A DNA stretch of 64,000 bases from Effrenium voratum (GCA_963377175.1 CAUJNA010003238.1:307098-371097); one strand, 5' to 3'; positions 1 through 12,441 are shown, counted from the first letter of the stretch. Numbers and translations are program-made. Notes: a model not told the origin generated them from the sequence alone.

Positions 1-1548
1 AATTCATGCACAGGACGGGATACTGCGCCTGAAGTCGCCGACAAAGTTCAGCTCATGTTCGCATTCCGAGTCTAAATCCTTCAGGCGTTGCAAGTTCATG
101 TACAAGCTCGCAGCTTTTCTTTCAAACATTCTAAACGTCAGACGCGCTGAAAGTCTCACGTCTGGACAGTCCAGCCCGTAGGACCTAGCCAGTCAATCGG
201 AACTGAAAGAGTCTGGCCTTTCCTCTGGGACATTTCAAGGACCTCCTAAGGTATGGGGCGGGGTGATCTGGTCCATTGACATTTGACCAACACATCGGGC
301 TGGCCAAGGCCCCTTCGTGTCTCGAGTTACTTGAAGGGAGCATCACCCGAGGGGACGAGCGGGTTGAAATTTGCGTTGAAATCATGGCTCCCTCACCATG
401 TGAGTCGTTGATCACTGGAACATCTGTTCATCCGCTGGAAAAAGGGCCTGGGCAAAAAGCTCTGAGCGGGTGGTCCTCAGAACGAGCCTGGAAAAGGGAC
501 TTTTTACGTGAACAAACGGCTTGAAAGGGCTCCCCCAGTAAGGCAAAACACAAAGCCATGGCAACTTTAGATACTATCTGCGTTGCTGTGGGTGGTTCGG
601 GGGGGGCTGCACAGTTGAGGCAAAAGAAGGGTAAAAACATTCCAGGTTATGGTGAAGGCTGGCAGGGCTAAAGACAGAACCTGACGTTTGAGTCAAAAGT
701 ATTCAACGTCTTGCCAGATGTGATTGTCGAACCATACGGGTTCGGACAGGAAATGGGGTATTTGTGTGGGCTGGAATGCTCTTTGTTACGAACTGCTAGC
801 TTTCTGTTGCTGGAAGGTGTTAGGGACCAAGGCCCTGCTAGAGATGCTGGAAGTTAAGGCTAGGTCAGGGTCGTGTCATTGCCCAAGCAGGGAAAGCGAG
901 TTTGTCCCTCTTTGGTTCTTGTCAGAGGATGCTGATACCATTGGGAGGGCGGGGAGGGGGGGGGGGGGGGGCGGGACTGGCACAATATATACCTGGGTCT
1001 TCCAACATGTGCAAAATTATTGCTGTTTCGTCAAAAACTATGTCTTTTGACCCAACGGCGATTATTTTCGCCTGCCGGCAGTTTTCAGTGTTTGCACACT
1101 CTGGCATCAATCAAAATTGCAAAACGGCGTAATTCGCCGTCAAAACGGCGTAATTTGCCGGCGAAACGGCGTTTTTTTTTTGCCTGGTTCCGAGCTGGAC
1201 TCACGGCGAGCGCTTTTTCTCCGAAAGAGCATTTTTTTCAGCAACCGGCGAAAATTATTGCTGTTTTGGGAAACGGCGTTAATTTTACATGTTGGAAGGT
1301 CCAGGTATATATATGTTGGAAGACAACTGTATACACATACACTCTGCTAGATTCTATCCTTTGCGCTGGCGCCTGAAATTTACTAGATCAACTGGACCGG
1401 GTCTACATGGCTCAAACATATTCAGGAATTGGTCAAGTCAACCACCCTACCACCCTTGGGTGTGAGCCTGTTTTTTTTTGTCTATCTTGGGGTCAACCAA
1501 CATGAATCCATGAGACCCCCGCGGGCTATGAGGCGCGCCTCCGGCGTC
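1..1548. other. Host non-coding flank, 3' of the FDH gene
   Basis: I see no supportable gene here. There is a G-run at about 952-971, and three near copies of the short string AAACGGCG lie around 1125-1170. Composition is near 50% GC, as in the rest of the host DNA. Confidence 0.5.
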
Positions 1549-1649
1549 TCAGCTGCCGCCCACAGAAGTGCGCTGCACCTTGCAGGGCCGTTCCTCCTTG
1601 AAGCGCGCCGCCTCCTCGAGTCGGGCTTCGAGTCGGGCTGCGACTGGGT
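1549..1649 (-). CDS. FDH exon 14 (candidate terminal exon)
   Basis: The minus strand reads ...RLEEAARFKEERPCKVQ... and ends in TGA at 1549-1551. Bacterial-type formate dehydrogenases end in a similar EEAA-K/R-FK tail. The reading frame fits the phase-1 end of exon 13 for each of the three nearest AG acceptors (after CTTACAG, ACCCAG or TCGCAG), so the 5' edge is uncertain by some 15 bases. None of those acceptors is followed by G, unlike all the other introns of this gene. The assignment is therefore an inference from frame, strand, order and tail similarity. Confidence 0.4.
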
Positions 1650-1709
1650 CTGTAAGCCGACTCCAATTCGGCCGATCCAACGTTTGTTGAACACCGCCAG
1701 ACATTATTT

Positions 1710-1800
1710 GAGACAAACTAATAATACTAATAATACTAACAATGCTAATAATGCTAATACAAATAATAAAATTAAAAAATAATAATAATAATAATAATAA
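1710..1800. repeat. AAT-rich microsatellite
   Basis: Imperfect then perfect AAT/TAA trinucleotide repeats inside a presumed FDH intron. Confidence 0.8.
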
Positions 1801-2751
1801 ACAAGTATCCCGAACAGCCCCAGGAACCCTTCCTGAACACTGGTCCGGACGAACAGAACCCTGAAGAGATCAACCATGGAAGGGCGGATCCCTTTCTACA
1901 CAAGTCACTTGTTGCACCCCCGATATCTATGAAAAATACCGCCAAAAGCACCTTCGTGGTAGTCCAGCCCAGGAAAAGATTCGGGTTGGGACCAATAAAT
2001 ACGCTTTCCCCAAAAACAACAACAAATCCAACAGGCCTCTGTTGAATCATGACCAGTCACTCAAACATCATCTCCTAGTTCACAAATTGAACCCAAAAGG
2101 GGAGTCATGTCTTTGGTTCTTTTCATGGTGGGTTCCGAATTTGCCTAGGCAGCCTCTCAAAAGCGGCTGAAATCGCCCGCCTCAGAGCCCTGAGTGGTAT
2201 TGCCCTCCGTGTAGCTGTGGGCACCTAGCGCATCAAACGAAATGGGAGCCCTGATGTCCATCGTGTCTTCTTTTTTAGAGAAACCCTCCAGAAAATGGTT
2301 CCCAGGTTGCCCCTAAACCAAGGTGTTTCCTTTTTAGGGGAACCCCCCCCAAAATGTGTGGTTTCCTGTTGGCTTCCCTTGAAAAACCCCCCACAAACCA
2401 AGGTACCCATGTGCACTTTTCTCCGTACAGCCATAACTCTCGCACATTTCAAACTCGACTTGAATAGATAGAACTGGATTTGTCTCAAAATAAGCTAACC
2501 CCACAATTCCACAATGATTGGCTTCCTTTTGGCTTCCCTTCACATCAACACCAAGAAGGGCTCCCCTATGTTGAGACCGACCGACCCATAGATCACCACA
2601 CAGAAACTAGCTGTGACACACAGTGCGGTTCACTCAACCCTTTTGTTTGCCCATACAGCTCAGCGACAAATCTACCTTCCATTCAACCGCCAGCTACTCA
2701 CCCCCGTCACCATTGATTGAGAAAACTCGAATGATAGCACAGACACGCGCA

Positions 2752-2812
2752 GTGAGAGAGAGAGAGAGAGAAGGGGAGGAAGAGAGAGCTAGAGAGAGAG
2801 AGAGAGAGAGCT

Positions 2813-2860
<48 letters not shown>

Positions 2861-2866
2861 CGAGAG
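2752..2866. repeat. (GA)n microsatellite
   Basis: Long GAGAGA tract with a few interruptions (CTAGAG, GGGGAGG). It yields spurious Ser/Leu-rich and Arg/Glu-rich open frames. Confidence 0.9.
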
Positions 2867-3261
2867 AGGAGGGGACAGGGAGATGGAAACCAAATATAAC
2901 TCGGTCCACATCTGGGGTACTCCAAACACTAAGCTTCACAAATTCTGTATCATATTTAGTCTACCCTAAACACTCTATCATACTGGAAGAGACTCTAAAT
3001 CATGTGACACTTCTGCACCGATTCAGCATAAGACCCGCGTGCTGTGGGAGACGGAAACCCAGCGGTTTCTGAGTTCACCTTCCATTGAATGCATCTGTGC
3101 GAGCACTATGGCCCCTTCCCCCAAAGACCCTGGGGGCCTTGGATTGCAGTGAAACCACTGCAAAGTCCAAAACCAACACAACACCACAACTTGCCTTGTT
3201 TCCCATTTTTTTGGCCGAGGCTGAACCAAGCAACACCCAGCTACAATCTGCCCAAGCCCGC

Positions 3262-3355
3262 CTGTTCCTGCCAAGCGCCCCTCCTGTACGATGAGATACT
3301 CATCGCGGATCGGCTTCTCAGCAAAGAAGCACTCCAAGATCTCCCGGACGCCTGC
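3262..3355 (-). CDS. fdh: FDH exon 13
   Basis: Encodes AGVREILECFF, then IRDEYLIVQEGRLAGT, the C-terminal part of bacterial-type FDH. The acceptor is CCAAG followed by GCA, and exon 12 ends in the matching phase. The 3' edge is placed at a GC donor (GCGGGC) after GGAACAG, leaving phase 1. Reading on past this point gives non-homologous sequence, which supports a splice site there. Confidence 0.75.
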
Positions 3356-3862
3356 CTTGGCTCTCGAATCTGCCTGCCTGCCCTAGGCGCTACCCACCTG
3401 CCTGCCCTAGGCGCCGAAATTTCGCTTGGATAGCCGAATGTTGAGCAACACGCAAAACAGAAGGCTCAGCGGCGCATGGCCTCATTGGCTAGGATTGCTG
3501 CCGAGGGGTATCGTCCGGGGCTATCCTTCAGGTAGCGTTGGGGGCAAAGGGCATCCCTCGGATGCGAAGGTATCTTTTTTCGGGCCGACAGCAAACGTAC
3601 ATGTCTGAAGGGGTCACATGTTTAGGGGGGCCCATCACTTCTTTTATGCAAACCTTGAAGGAAAAACATCCCACCTCGACCTCATGGACCCTCGTAAAAC
3701 CCTTTTCCATTCCGAAACGCACTGGCACGGCTGAGCACCCGCCATGAATTCTAAATAAGTAGGAAGACCCAACCTCCTTCCCACGGGTCCCGTGTTTTGT
3801 GGCCATTTGAAGGCTTGCAACCGTGGAAAGAACAGAGCCGGCCCCCCATAGTTCCAAGCCGC

Positions 3863-3940
3863 GGCATACCGTGCCTGCGCCGACAAGGAGGTGCCTGAAA
3901 CGTGGGGCGTCATGGCATTGCCCTTCATGCCTCGCCAGAC
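3863..3940 (-). CDS. fdh: FDH exon 12 (catalytic His)
   Basis: 26 codons encoding VWRGMKGNAMTPHVSGTSLS and AQARYA. The His in MTPHVSG is the conserved catalytic histidine of formate dehydrogenases. The acceptor is GCCGAG followed by GTC; the donor is GC (GCGGCT) after TATGCC. It joins exactly in frame to exons 11 and 13. Confidence 0.88.
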
Positions 3941-4285
3941 CTCGGCGATTTCGTGTCGGGATGCCCGAAGCTCAGCCAGTGGCTCAATTCACGCTGAAGA
4001 CGGTTGGTGTCCTTTCTGAACCAGCACAAAGTTAAATGACCACCATGTCAATCTTCGCCAAGCTCCGTCGTTCCGCCTCTAGATTGCCAACCTAAAAGCA
4101 TCATCCATTATATTAATTTTTGAGCGACTCGTTTCATGGCGCCGCCCAGGCTTCAAAAAGACAACAACCCCTCTTGGGCAATGTAAATGGCAAAAATCAA
4201 GATCCAAAACAACAAAAATAAGCTCATGTGATATCCCCAACAGCATACGGTGCTCTTTTTAGTGCTCGCACCACCTCGCCCTCAC

Positions 4286-4376
4286 AGAACCTCGTAGAAC
4301 CCTGGTGGAACCCTGGTGGAACCCTAGTGGAACCCTGGTGGAACCCTGGTGGAACCCTGGTGGAACCCTCGTGGAA
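4286..4376. repeat. 11-bp minisatellite in FDH intron
   Basis: About eight head-to-tail copies of the 11-base unit GGTGGAACCCT with few substitutions. It reads open in several frames only because the unit contains no stop codon. Confidence 0.9.
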
Positions 4377-4468
4377 CCGTACCTCAGGGCCGCCCCGGAC
4401 CACCCCGAGCCTATCTGGGTGAGAGTCAAAACTGGAGGCCCCAAATGGAGTCTTCCGGGTTTCCGGGC

Positions 4469-4531
4469 GTGGTCGCCTGGCGCTGGCTGAGGGAACCACA
4501 CGTCCCCGGCGTAGCCCGCCAGGTGACCCTC
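4469..4531 (-). CDS. fdh: FDH exon 11
   Basis: 21 codons encoding EGHLAGYAGDVWFPQPAPGD plus H. PQPAP contains the conserved active-site Gln of the family. The acceptor is CTCCAG followed by GAG; the donor is GC (GCCCGG) after GACCAC. It joins to exon 12 as DH-VWR, matching the family's DHPWR. Confidence 0.88.
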
Positions 4532-4961
4532 CTGGAGCGTTAGGCTGACCCCTGATTCACTCCCCCCACCCCCCGGGCTGTTTTGGGGGGGGGGGGGTCC
4601 GTATGGTGGACACTTAGGGAGGTTTTTTAGGGTTCATGGTTGTAAAATGGACTCTAGGTGTCCATGGCACGGGGGGTCCCCTCTGGAAGAATCAAAAGGG
4701 TGCTGCAGATGAAGGTCTACGGGAAAACTGCTAAATTAGGGCGTGTTGGGCCATTTCCTGTAGAAGCCCTCTGGAAGAAAGGATTCCCCACTAAAAAGTG
4801 ACAAAGCCCTGGGGGAGGTATTCATCAGGTGTCAGCATATGTTGTTACACACCTCATGTTTGTTCCAAGCCCTTTGTTTTCAGCACCTTTTGCGTCAATT
4901 CCTATTGCCCCCAACCAAAAGAAGCCCACAGTCTTGACCCGGACTGTGCCATGGCCATCTC

Positions 4962-5069
4962 CTCGCAGGCTTTGGCCACGGCGGAGGCGTCGCAGATCTT
5001 GCCCCGCGCGGTGTTGATGAGGTAGGAGCCACGCTTCATGGAGTGGATCATCTCCTTCACGGCTCCCAC
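4962..5069 (-). CDS. fdh: FDH exon 10
   Basis: Encodes VKEMIHSMKRGSYLINTARG followed by KICDASAVAKACE, with the conserved Arg of NTARGK. The donor is GA (GAGATG), and the splice to exon 11 gives ACE-EGHLAGY. The 5' edge is set at GGGGAG followed by GTG and could be a few codons off, because the upstream sequence is a G-rich tract (C-rich on plus, 5070-5112) that supplies several AG choices. Confidence 0.85.
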
Positions 5070-6388
5070 CTCCCCCACCTCCCCCCCACCTGCCCCACCC
5101 CACCCCCCCCAAGACCTTGAGAATGCCAGCGGACTTGCTGGTGCGATAGGCAGGGAATGTGGGAATGATCCCCATAAACCATGCAACTGGTGGTTTGCTT
5201 TAAGGGCATCCGTAGTGCCTAGGTTCATTCCTACATTCCCGAGCACCAGCAAGTGGAAAGCCAGGGCCAAACAAGTGCAACCCCGTTGTTGGTGCCTGAC
5301 TTCAAAGGGAACCCCCCCTCCTCACAGACCCACTATAGGCGCCAACCCAAACCGCAAGTGGATTTCCATGGGAAAAACATGGGCACCCATTGGGAAACAT
5401 GGGCACCCTTTGCTGGTAGTCGTCTCTACAGGACGCCCTCGCCAACAAATCGGAGAATAGCAAGCTGAGTGTCTGGGCTCACTCATGAACGCCACCTTCA
5501 GCCTTCCGGGCTTGTTCCCCCAAATGTTTTGGCCCCTGGATGCAAAAATCCGGTTCGCAGTTGGTAGATGCTCATAGGGCTTCATCCATCCCTGGCGCCC
5601 TGTCCATGTTCCGTCCGTCCACATGGACTGAGGATCCACCTCAGGCCCCAAAGACCTACAAGTTAAGTCTGCAGGGGGCACATTTGCTGCTGCCTTGCGG
5701 GAAACATGTGCCAAGCTGATCTTTAGACTTGGGTATGTTGATACTCTCCTGTTGAAAAGGGGTCCACACAGGGTGTTCTCATAACACATCCACCGCTCCT
5801 CAGGGCGGGGAGGGTGGAGGGGGCGGCGGGAGTGTTGCTGCTCCTTTCATCTCGTCCCAAGAAGAAATGGTACAAGTACCATAAATTGAATTCCAGGAAA
5901 TACATCCCTGACACTCCCGAGACTCCCCCAATTCCATTTTGCTCAGAACATGTACGAGACTGGGCAAGCGCCCATGACAGGCCCGTTGAGATATCCACTC
6001 GGTCTGTCCCACTTGAGCAGCTCCCCACAGCGACTTTTGGTTCCAACCTGACTAAGGTTCAGACAAAGCTCACACTAGTTTCTACTTAGCTGGGCAGTCG
6101 AACCTTTTGAGCGGATGTTACATCGCGCAAGGGGCGCAACTTGAGGTCCCCTGAAGAGGCGCCATCTTCGGTCCAAACCCCCAGTGGATTTCCATGGAAA
6201 CAAACATCAGTCACAATCAAAACCTGGTATTAAATTGGTCCACCCGGAATCATGTAAAGAATGAAGAATTGGTTGGGACTGTCCCTGACTAACCTTCACT
6301 TGCCCGAGTTTTGAGGACGTGACTCAAATGAAACCCTTTGGAGGGCTTGAAACCAGATGGCGACGAAGCCTCTTCCGTCAGCCGTTGC

Positions 6389-6514
6389 GTCCTCGTTGAA
6401 CAGGTGCTCGGTCTTGGGGTGCAGAGGGCAGTTGATGGTCACCACGTCGCAGACCTTCACCAGCGACTGCACCGAGTCGTGATATGTCAAGTTCAGCTCT
6501 TTCTCCACGCTTTC
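6389..6514 (-). CDS. fdh: FDH exon 9
   Basis: 42 codons, with ESVEKELNLTYHDSVQSL then VKVCDVVTINCPLHPKTEHL and FNED. This is the second half of the NAD-binding domain. The acceptor is TGCCAG followed by GAA; the donor is GC (GCAACG). Confidence 0.9.
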
Positions 6515-7256
6515 CTGGCAGCTGCTATCATGACACTCTTAACCTCCAACTTCGCAGGCGTCACTTGCCAACGAAACGACATAATGACTTGCTGGAACCT
6601 ACGATCAATATGAGCTAAAATGAGAAAGCAAGAGTAAACAGAAGGTCAAACATATCAATTTGCTTTGTGCAAGTAACTTGCATGATCTTGGAAAAAAAGT
6701 GACGCTGGTGCAAATAGGAGCATATGCCATCGTCAAACTCCGTGTAGACACAGCTATGGTTCACCCAAGGGTTGACCATCCCGAGTGCCCCAAGTAAAGG
6801 GCGTTTCACCATGGCACACGGAAGGCCAGAGGGGCCAAGCATTAGCTTTTCGGTAGGAGCTGAGCGGTCACATTTCAGTGAGTCCCTCCCAACCAACCAT
6901 CAACGCCTTGAAAAGCTGAACCTCACATGGCTAGGCAATCAACAAGATCCTAAAACAAGGATTCGCCAACATAGCCACGCTCAACCGACAAGCGGTGCCA
7001 TGATCAATCGCATTCAATGTGTGTATTGGCTTTGTGATGCTCAAAAACTCCGTTCAATTTCACGGGGTTGATCACAGGCAATACCAGGACGCCACTTCAA
7101 GGGATAAGCAAAGGCTGGCTCCACGCAGCTCCGGTGGACGTGCTATTTATCAGCAACGAAAAGAGGGTTGAGGCTAGGAAGTTGGTCGTTTCGGTTCAGC
7201 AACAAATACCAAGGTCCCCCATCTTGATGGCTGTACCAATGGCTTCACCAAGTCTC

Positions 7257-7295
7257 TGGCAGGCGATGGTTGTCGAAGTAGTGCAGCACCGTGTC
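7257..7295 (-). CDS. fdh: FDH exon 8 (39-nt micro-exon)
   Basis: Thirteen codons, DTVLHYFDNHRLP, fill the exact gap between exon 7 (..LKPFD) and exon 9 (ESVEKEL). The family has LHYTDRHRLP here, and the Asp after Tyr-x is the residue that contacts the NAD ribose. The acceptor is CTAAG followed by GAC; the donor is GA (GAGACT). It is too short for gene callers and was located by the missing FDH segment. Confidence 0.82.
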
Positions 7296-7902
7296 CTTAG
7301 ATCTTCGCTTGCATACCCTGTGGTTGAATGGGTGACACGATTCAGGCGGGTAGGTCTACCTTGCGACAACTCAGCTTCCCAAGTGGGTTTGGATTGGTGG
7401 CTGGGTGGCTTCGGGAAAATTTCCTAGCTCCCTCTACAAGAGCCAGGAGTTCAAATTTCCCAAACCACCAATCCGCACCACCAACTCAGTGGTACCTGAT
7501 TCACAGCTCCTGGATCATGCAATATCTGAACCCGGAGAAGTCGGCCGCGTGGCAACTTTTGGGAACTTTTGCAAGCCGCGGCGGCGGAGTGCGGCTTGAG
7601 TTTGCTTTGCGTTGCTTGGAAGAGGATCGCGCGGCTGCAACGTGAAATGCTCGGCGTCAATTGCTTCAGCCCTGGGTTGTGCCCGCGGTTCTAGACGCGC
7701 GCCTCAGATGCGAGGCAAATGTTGCCCAAACACTGCCCGCATGGGCATAGCAACTCTTCCGCTGGCGCCGAGTCTAAGACTTGTGACTTCGCAGTGGCGA
7801 AGCTCACCATAACTCGAATAAGTGCCCGTTTATTGGGTTAAAAGGAGTACTGACCTTTTCCACCTGCGAAACAGAATTCAGGCAATGAAGGACACCATGC
7901 GT

Positions 7903-7926
7903 GAACACACACACACACACACACAA
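7903..7926. repeat. (AC)n microsatellite
   Basis: Short AC dinucleotide run inside FDH intron 7. Confidence 0.8.
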
Positions 7927-8602
7927 ACACCCATACAAACAACTACTGATGTCCTGATCTTCAGGAATGGTCGCTACAACTTGCTCAAGCTGTTAGAGGG
8001 ATCAGCAGCATGAGCCCTTCCACTGTGATGAGTTAGAGGCAAGCCTCACTAACCGCAAACCTGATCCTTGCAAACACATCGAAAAACACAACCCACGCTC
8101 GGAGCACCCAAGTCAAAATCAAAACCTGAGCGCGGCCCGGGTCCTGAACCAATCCGCATTCGTTTTGCGGCCCCCTTGCCATCAGTGGTGATTTGGGGTA
8201 TGTTTCGACAGACCCCAGATGGGTGTCTTTTGTTCAAGGTTCTCGTTTTGAGGTTGCTTTGACGGGCAAAGGGAACAGAAGGATCAATGGAGTTTCCCCG
8301 ATTTCACCTTTCAACATGATTAAATCATCTTTCAAAACGCCTGCTCTTTTCCCTTTAATGTTGACCCCGGATTATCTATCCAATCAACTAGCGGATATTC
8401 CCAGCAAAAGTGATGAAGCCCCACTGAAAGGGGACAGCCCCCAATCAACATCAACCAGGTCCGGGGTTCCCACTACCTTGGTGGCTTCCAGGGGTGGCTA
8501 AGGGAGGGTAACTGGGTTGCCCATCAACCCTTAAGACAGAAGGCCTTGCGAATCAACCAGGCGCTTCGGAAAATCCGGGGTTGCCAAGGTCCCCAGCCAG
8601 GC

Positions 8603-8768
8603 ATCGAAAGGCTTCAGACGCTTGAGCACCGCCAAGCCAATCCGCCCGGCGCCCACTGTGCCCACGTGCATTCCCTCGAGGTCGTAGGCGCGGCTTACGC
8701 AGTCCGCGATGTGCCACCCACCCGTCTCCGCGATTTGATGCGCGGGCACGAAGCTCCGCACCAAGTTC
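8603..8768 (-). CDS. fdh: FDH exon 7 (Rossmann GAGRIG)
   Basis: Encodes NLVRSFVPAHQIAETGGW, then HIADCVSRAYDLEGMHVGTV and GAGRIGLAVLKRLKPFD. GAGRIG is the nucleotide-binding glycine motif. The acceptor is CGAAAG followed by G, completing the codon left split by exon 6; the donor is GC (GCCTGG). Confidence 0.92.
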
Positions 8769-9238
8769 CTTTCGAGAAAAATTGGGGGTGATTCCGAATT
8801 TGAACAAACAACAGGGAATGCAGAAAGTCAACTTGTTTGTTCTTCTGAGTTTAAGCAGGGATTGCAAGTCGACTTGTTGTTTGGTGGAGTATCTAGCAAA
8901 TGTCTGGCAGAAGTTCCTGTAGCTGGTTTCTATGAGAATTGTGCGGTGGCTTCTTTAGCCACTATCATGAACATAACAAACAAACACATAACGAGAACAG
9001 TGGAGGTGCACCTGCCAAGTTGACAAAGGCCAGATATTTGACTGTTCTTAGTGTTGCCGTGATCCGAATGAAGACACCAGGCAAACAATGTTGAGTCAGT
9101 GTGCCAAGGCAAAAGGACGATTCAAGACTTTGCCAAAGAGAAGATCTTACATCCTGCCGACCAGACAGGGGCCTTCTCAACATGGTCTCGCTTGGCAGCA
9201 GCACCTTCAGGGTGAGGCTGCCAAGACCCTTTGTGTTG

Positions 9239-9345
9239 CCATATGGGTGTGTCTTAAAACGGGGACACACAAAATGGGTAGTTTCTTTGTTGCTTTCCTT
9301 CAAAACACACCCCAAAAGAGTACTCAAAAAAAACACTCCCATATT
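9239..9345. mobile_element. Short inverted-repeat element, introner-like (copy 1)
   Basis: Starts CATATGGGTGTGTCTTAAAA and ends with the near reverse complement ACACTCCCATATT, with an internal TTGCTTTCCTT segment. It sits inside FDH intron 6. Related copies are at 33213, 45005 and 59075. Non-coding; the class is inferred from its structure. Confidence 0.5.
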
Positions 9346-10626
9346 ACAGCAGGTGCTTTTCCTGCGTTGGGCGGAGTTTCAGGTGTTTTCAGCAAAGAGC
9401 CTGAGGCGACGTCTCGATTGATGTGCCTTGTGCCTTGACCCCTAATTCCTTTTTCCCATGGAAATCCACGGGTCTGGGGCTTGGGGATATCTCACTGGAC
9501 CTCCCCTCCAAAAGCTGCTCAATTTAACCGGTTGGTTCCATTGGAACGATCGAAAACCACCTTTGGAGGTCCAAAGGGAAATGGACGGACCCCTAAGAAT
9601 CGGCACCCTTTGGGGGCAACAAAACTGGGGTGTTTCAGCAAGGGAAATTGCCCCTTCGGCTTATTTCAAACAAAAATCCCCTCGTTGAAGGGAAACAAGC
9701 CACAGGCCCGTAGCTTGAGATTACTTCAAGACACAAGTGTTGCGACAGCCACAAAGGTATCAAGTCGATTCATACATGGCTTTGTCTCAAAATAGGGGAA
9801 CCTCAAAATGGCGGGTTTTTCCTTTGGTCTCCCTTGAAAACCCGCCCTTAAAAAGGGGTTCCCCTTGAATAGACAAAATGACCCACATCTTGCTGCGAAC
9901 CAAATCCAGGGCTTGCACCCATTGAACTCGGTTCGAGGAGCTCACCCCTCAAAGGTCCAAAGGGCATCGCCAGTTTCACCTTCAGGCCGCCACTCCCATT
10001 CCGCTCGCATCAGTTTCCCGGCGTCGCGTCTCCCATCCCTCTTGGCCTTTTTTGGGGGGCGGGGGAGGCGGGGGGTGTTCAAAGTGCTTTTTGGTTTTCC
10101 ATGGGGGGGGGGGGGGTTGGTCCACCTGCACAACTTTAGCCCCTTGAGCTGTGTTGTCTTCCAATGATCAGGTGTCTTTTTTGTGGTGCCTTTTCGGGGA
10201 GGTGCTTTTCCCATGCGCCGGTTTTTCGCATCCGCAGCGTCAGCGGCGTCACTTGGACGTAGGGCTGCCTATTGGCTCTGATTCGGTGGCAGTTGCGAGC
10301 TGCTACCCCCAAAGAGGGCCGGTCAAGAAAAGCAAAGCACATCCAACATGAGTCATGATGAGAACCCGGATTAAAGGGATCTACCCAAATAATCAAAAAA
10401 ACACTCACACTTATTTATGGTTGGGAGAACCTCACTTATTTACTCGAGTTCGGTTGTGTTACAACTGGGTTTGTGTCTAAAATAGGGGCACCCAACAAAT
10501 TGGCAGTTTCATGCCGTCTCCTTTTGATTTCCCTTTGAAGTGACCCCCAAAAAGGGTTAACTAAAAACACACACTCCCACATGTCCATTATCTCAGCACT
10601 GGCCCTGCATAGTGTTGCCGAGGTTC

Positions 10627-10679
10627 AGGACCGACATGACCACATGCTCCGCCACTGAGATGGAGTTGCAGAAGGTGAC
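10627..10679 (-). CDS. fdh: FDH exon 6
   Basis: 53 nt encoding VTFCNSISVAEHVVMSV plus two bases of the next codon. The Asn in FCNS is the formate-contacting residue of the family. The acceptor is GTTCAG followed by GTC; the donor is GA (GAACCT). With exon 7 it gives MSV-L-NLVRSF. Confidence 0.88.
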
Positions 10680-11833
10680 CTGAACACCAGATTGCGACAT
10701 GGTGATGCCATTTTCTGGGTGTCGAAATACCGGGTCTGCAAAAATAACAAGGGGTTGTCAGTTTGGGTGAAAATCAGAAAGCTGTGGGCTGTTTGGCAAA
10801 GACTCATCTGTTACTAAGGGCTAGTTGCGGCAAGTTCGGTTCAAACTGCTCCAGCTTGGAATGAATCAGCTCATCTTGATTTGGGGCTTGTGCTGACTGC
10901 ACTCAGCATGTGTGTATCGTTGGATATCGTTGGTAGATAAATCAGGCTACGCATGCTTAGGCGGGTGGAACTTCTTTTGGGAGTTGGTACCCTTCTGGGG
11001 ATGGCTTTTGAAGGGAAACTAAGGGGAAGACGCTTTCGGGGATTCCGCTGGGAGTTGGATGTAGATCAATCTCGGGTGCCGCAGTGTCCGGATTCCGCCT
11101 GTGTGACCCGCACCTGCGTGACTGCATGTTCGCGGATTTGCTGGCCACGCCCCTAGCGGTTTTTGCAGCAGCTGACTCTCGGGTGCCGCTGGATCATCTT
11201 TGTGCTACATTAGGGGGAAACCAAAGACCCAACGAAAACAAACCAAGTTCCGAACACAAATTTAGCCCAACTGGACGAAACAGGAACACCTCCTCTCCAT
11301 CTCTCCGCCAACAAATACGGAATCCCATGTTGGACTAGATGAAAGGCAAAACAAAAACAACACAACAAAATCATTTTGTTCGGGGGGGCTCATTTTGAGA
11401 CACGCCGCCTTGCTTTTTCCTGGCTTTGTTTCTCGGTCCCATTTGACTGGGCTCGGAACCTCAGCCGAACGGCAGGGTTGGGACAATCCCTGAAAACAGC
11501 TATTGCTTTAGATCATCTTCTTTTGGTTACCCCAATTCATCCGGGGTTGGTTGCTCCTATGGTCATTCCCCTAAATGTCCAAGCATGACGAGGAGAACAG
11601 GGAAAAAACTGATCACGTCAAAACAATACTGCACATAGGTGGCCTTTTGGACAAAGCGATGACCCCATCTAAACCAGTGGAACCCACCTATTTTACACCA
11701 AACTCACCTAAAAAGGACACCTTTGACTCTGCACCATTTGGGTGGTCAAGAAATAGGTTCCCAAAAAAGTGAACCCCAAATGGCAGCAACCACTAAAAGC
11801 CGCGCATCGAACCTCGCCGCGACTCGAATGCGC

Positions 11834-11926
11834 CTCGGCCACGGTGACCTTGTGGCGGCACGCCGCGGCGAGATCCACGTGGTCGCTGCCGATGCCCGCG
11901 GTGAGGCAGAGCTTCAGCTTCTTGGC
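11834..11926 (-). CDS. fdh: FDH exon 5 (first exon after the provirus)
   Basis: 31 codons, AKKLKLCLTAGIGSDHVDL then AAACRHKVTVAE. The acceptor is CGGCCAG followed by GCC; the donor is GC (GCGCAT). It joins in frame to exon 4 (..ERFEK), which lies 21.9 kb away on the other side of the provirus. Confidence 0.92.
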
Positions 11927-12436
11927 CTGGCCGAAGGGCCGAAACCCGGCGGAGCGCATGGGGAACACACCGAAACCCAGAGGAGCCACGGGAAAATGTA
12001 ACAAAAAACCCAGCAAAAACCAAGTGAAACCAGGAACCAACAAGAAGAACAAGGCAAGTCCAACCTACTGTTGCTTTTTAGGAGGAATTTCCCTTCAAAA
12101 CCGCGTCCACAACGAGACTGCCCCAAAAACTACCCAAACGGTGTCGGAAAAAAAGCCTTGACAATGGACAATGGCCATGTCAAAACTGAGCAGCTCCGAA
12201 TCTTAGACACATCTGGATGAAGTTCCCAAGGTTTCGTGCGGCAAGTTGCAATGGTCAGAAATGGCCCAAGCATACCCTGAAGAAAACTACGGACACGCCT
12301 TGCTATGTGCAACGAACCAAAACTGTCAAAATTGCTAGGCGGGAGATTGTCATATGTGCCATGGTCAAAACCCGACTTGACTTGTGGTTTACTTGGATGG
12401 TCATCCACCTGGTAGTAATGATCCTTAAACAACCAT

Positions 12437-12441
12437 GATAT
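12437..12441. repeat. Target-site duplication, left (GATAT)
   Basis: GATAT abuts the first base of the left terminal repeat, and the same five bases follow the right terminal repeat at 33035-33039. This is the footprint of integrase-mediated insertion. Confidence 0.88.

Larger units (their letters stand above)
1650..3261 (-). other. FDH intron 13 (presumed)
   Basis: Non-coding on both strands as far as I can see. It holds an AAT-type microsatellite (about 1710-1800), a purine (GA)n tract (2752-2866), and at 2478-2580 a degenerate copy of the dispersed host repeat with the TCTCAAAAT start. Confidence 0.4.

Noticed and set aside
2707..2925. Ser/Leu-rich protein
   Set aside because: Translation of a (GA)n microsatellite.
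4224..4501. Tandem-repeat protein (GFHQGSTRVPP type)
   Set aside because: Comes from the 11-bp minisatellite. Only the small FDH exon 11 at 4469-4531 in this area is supported.
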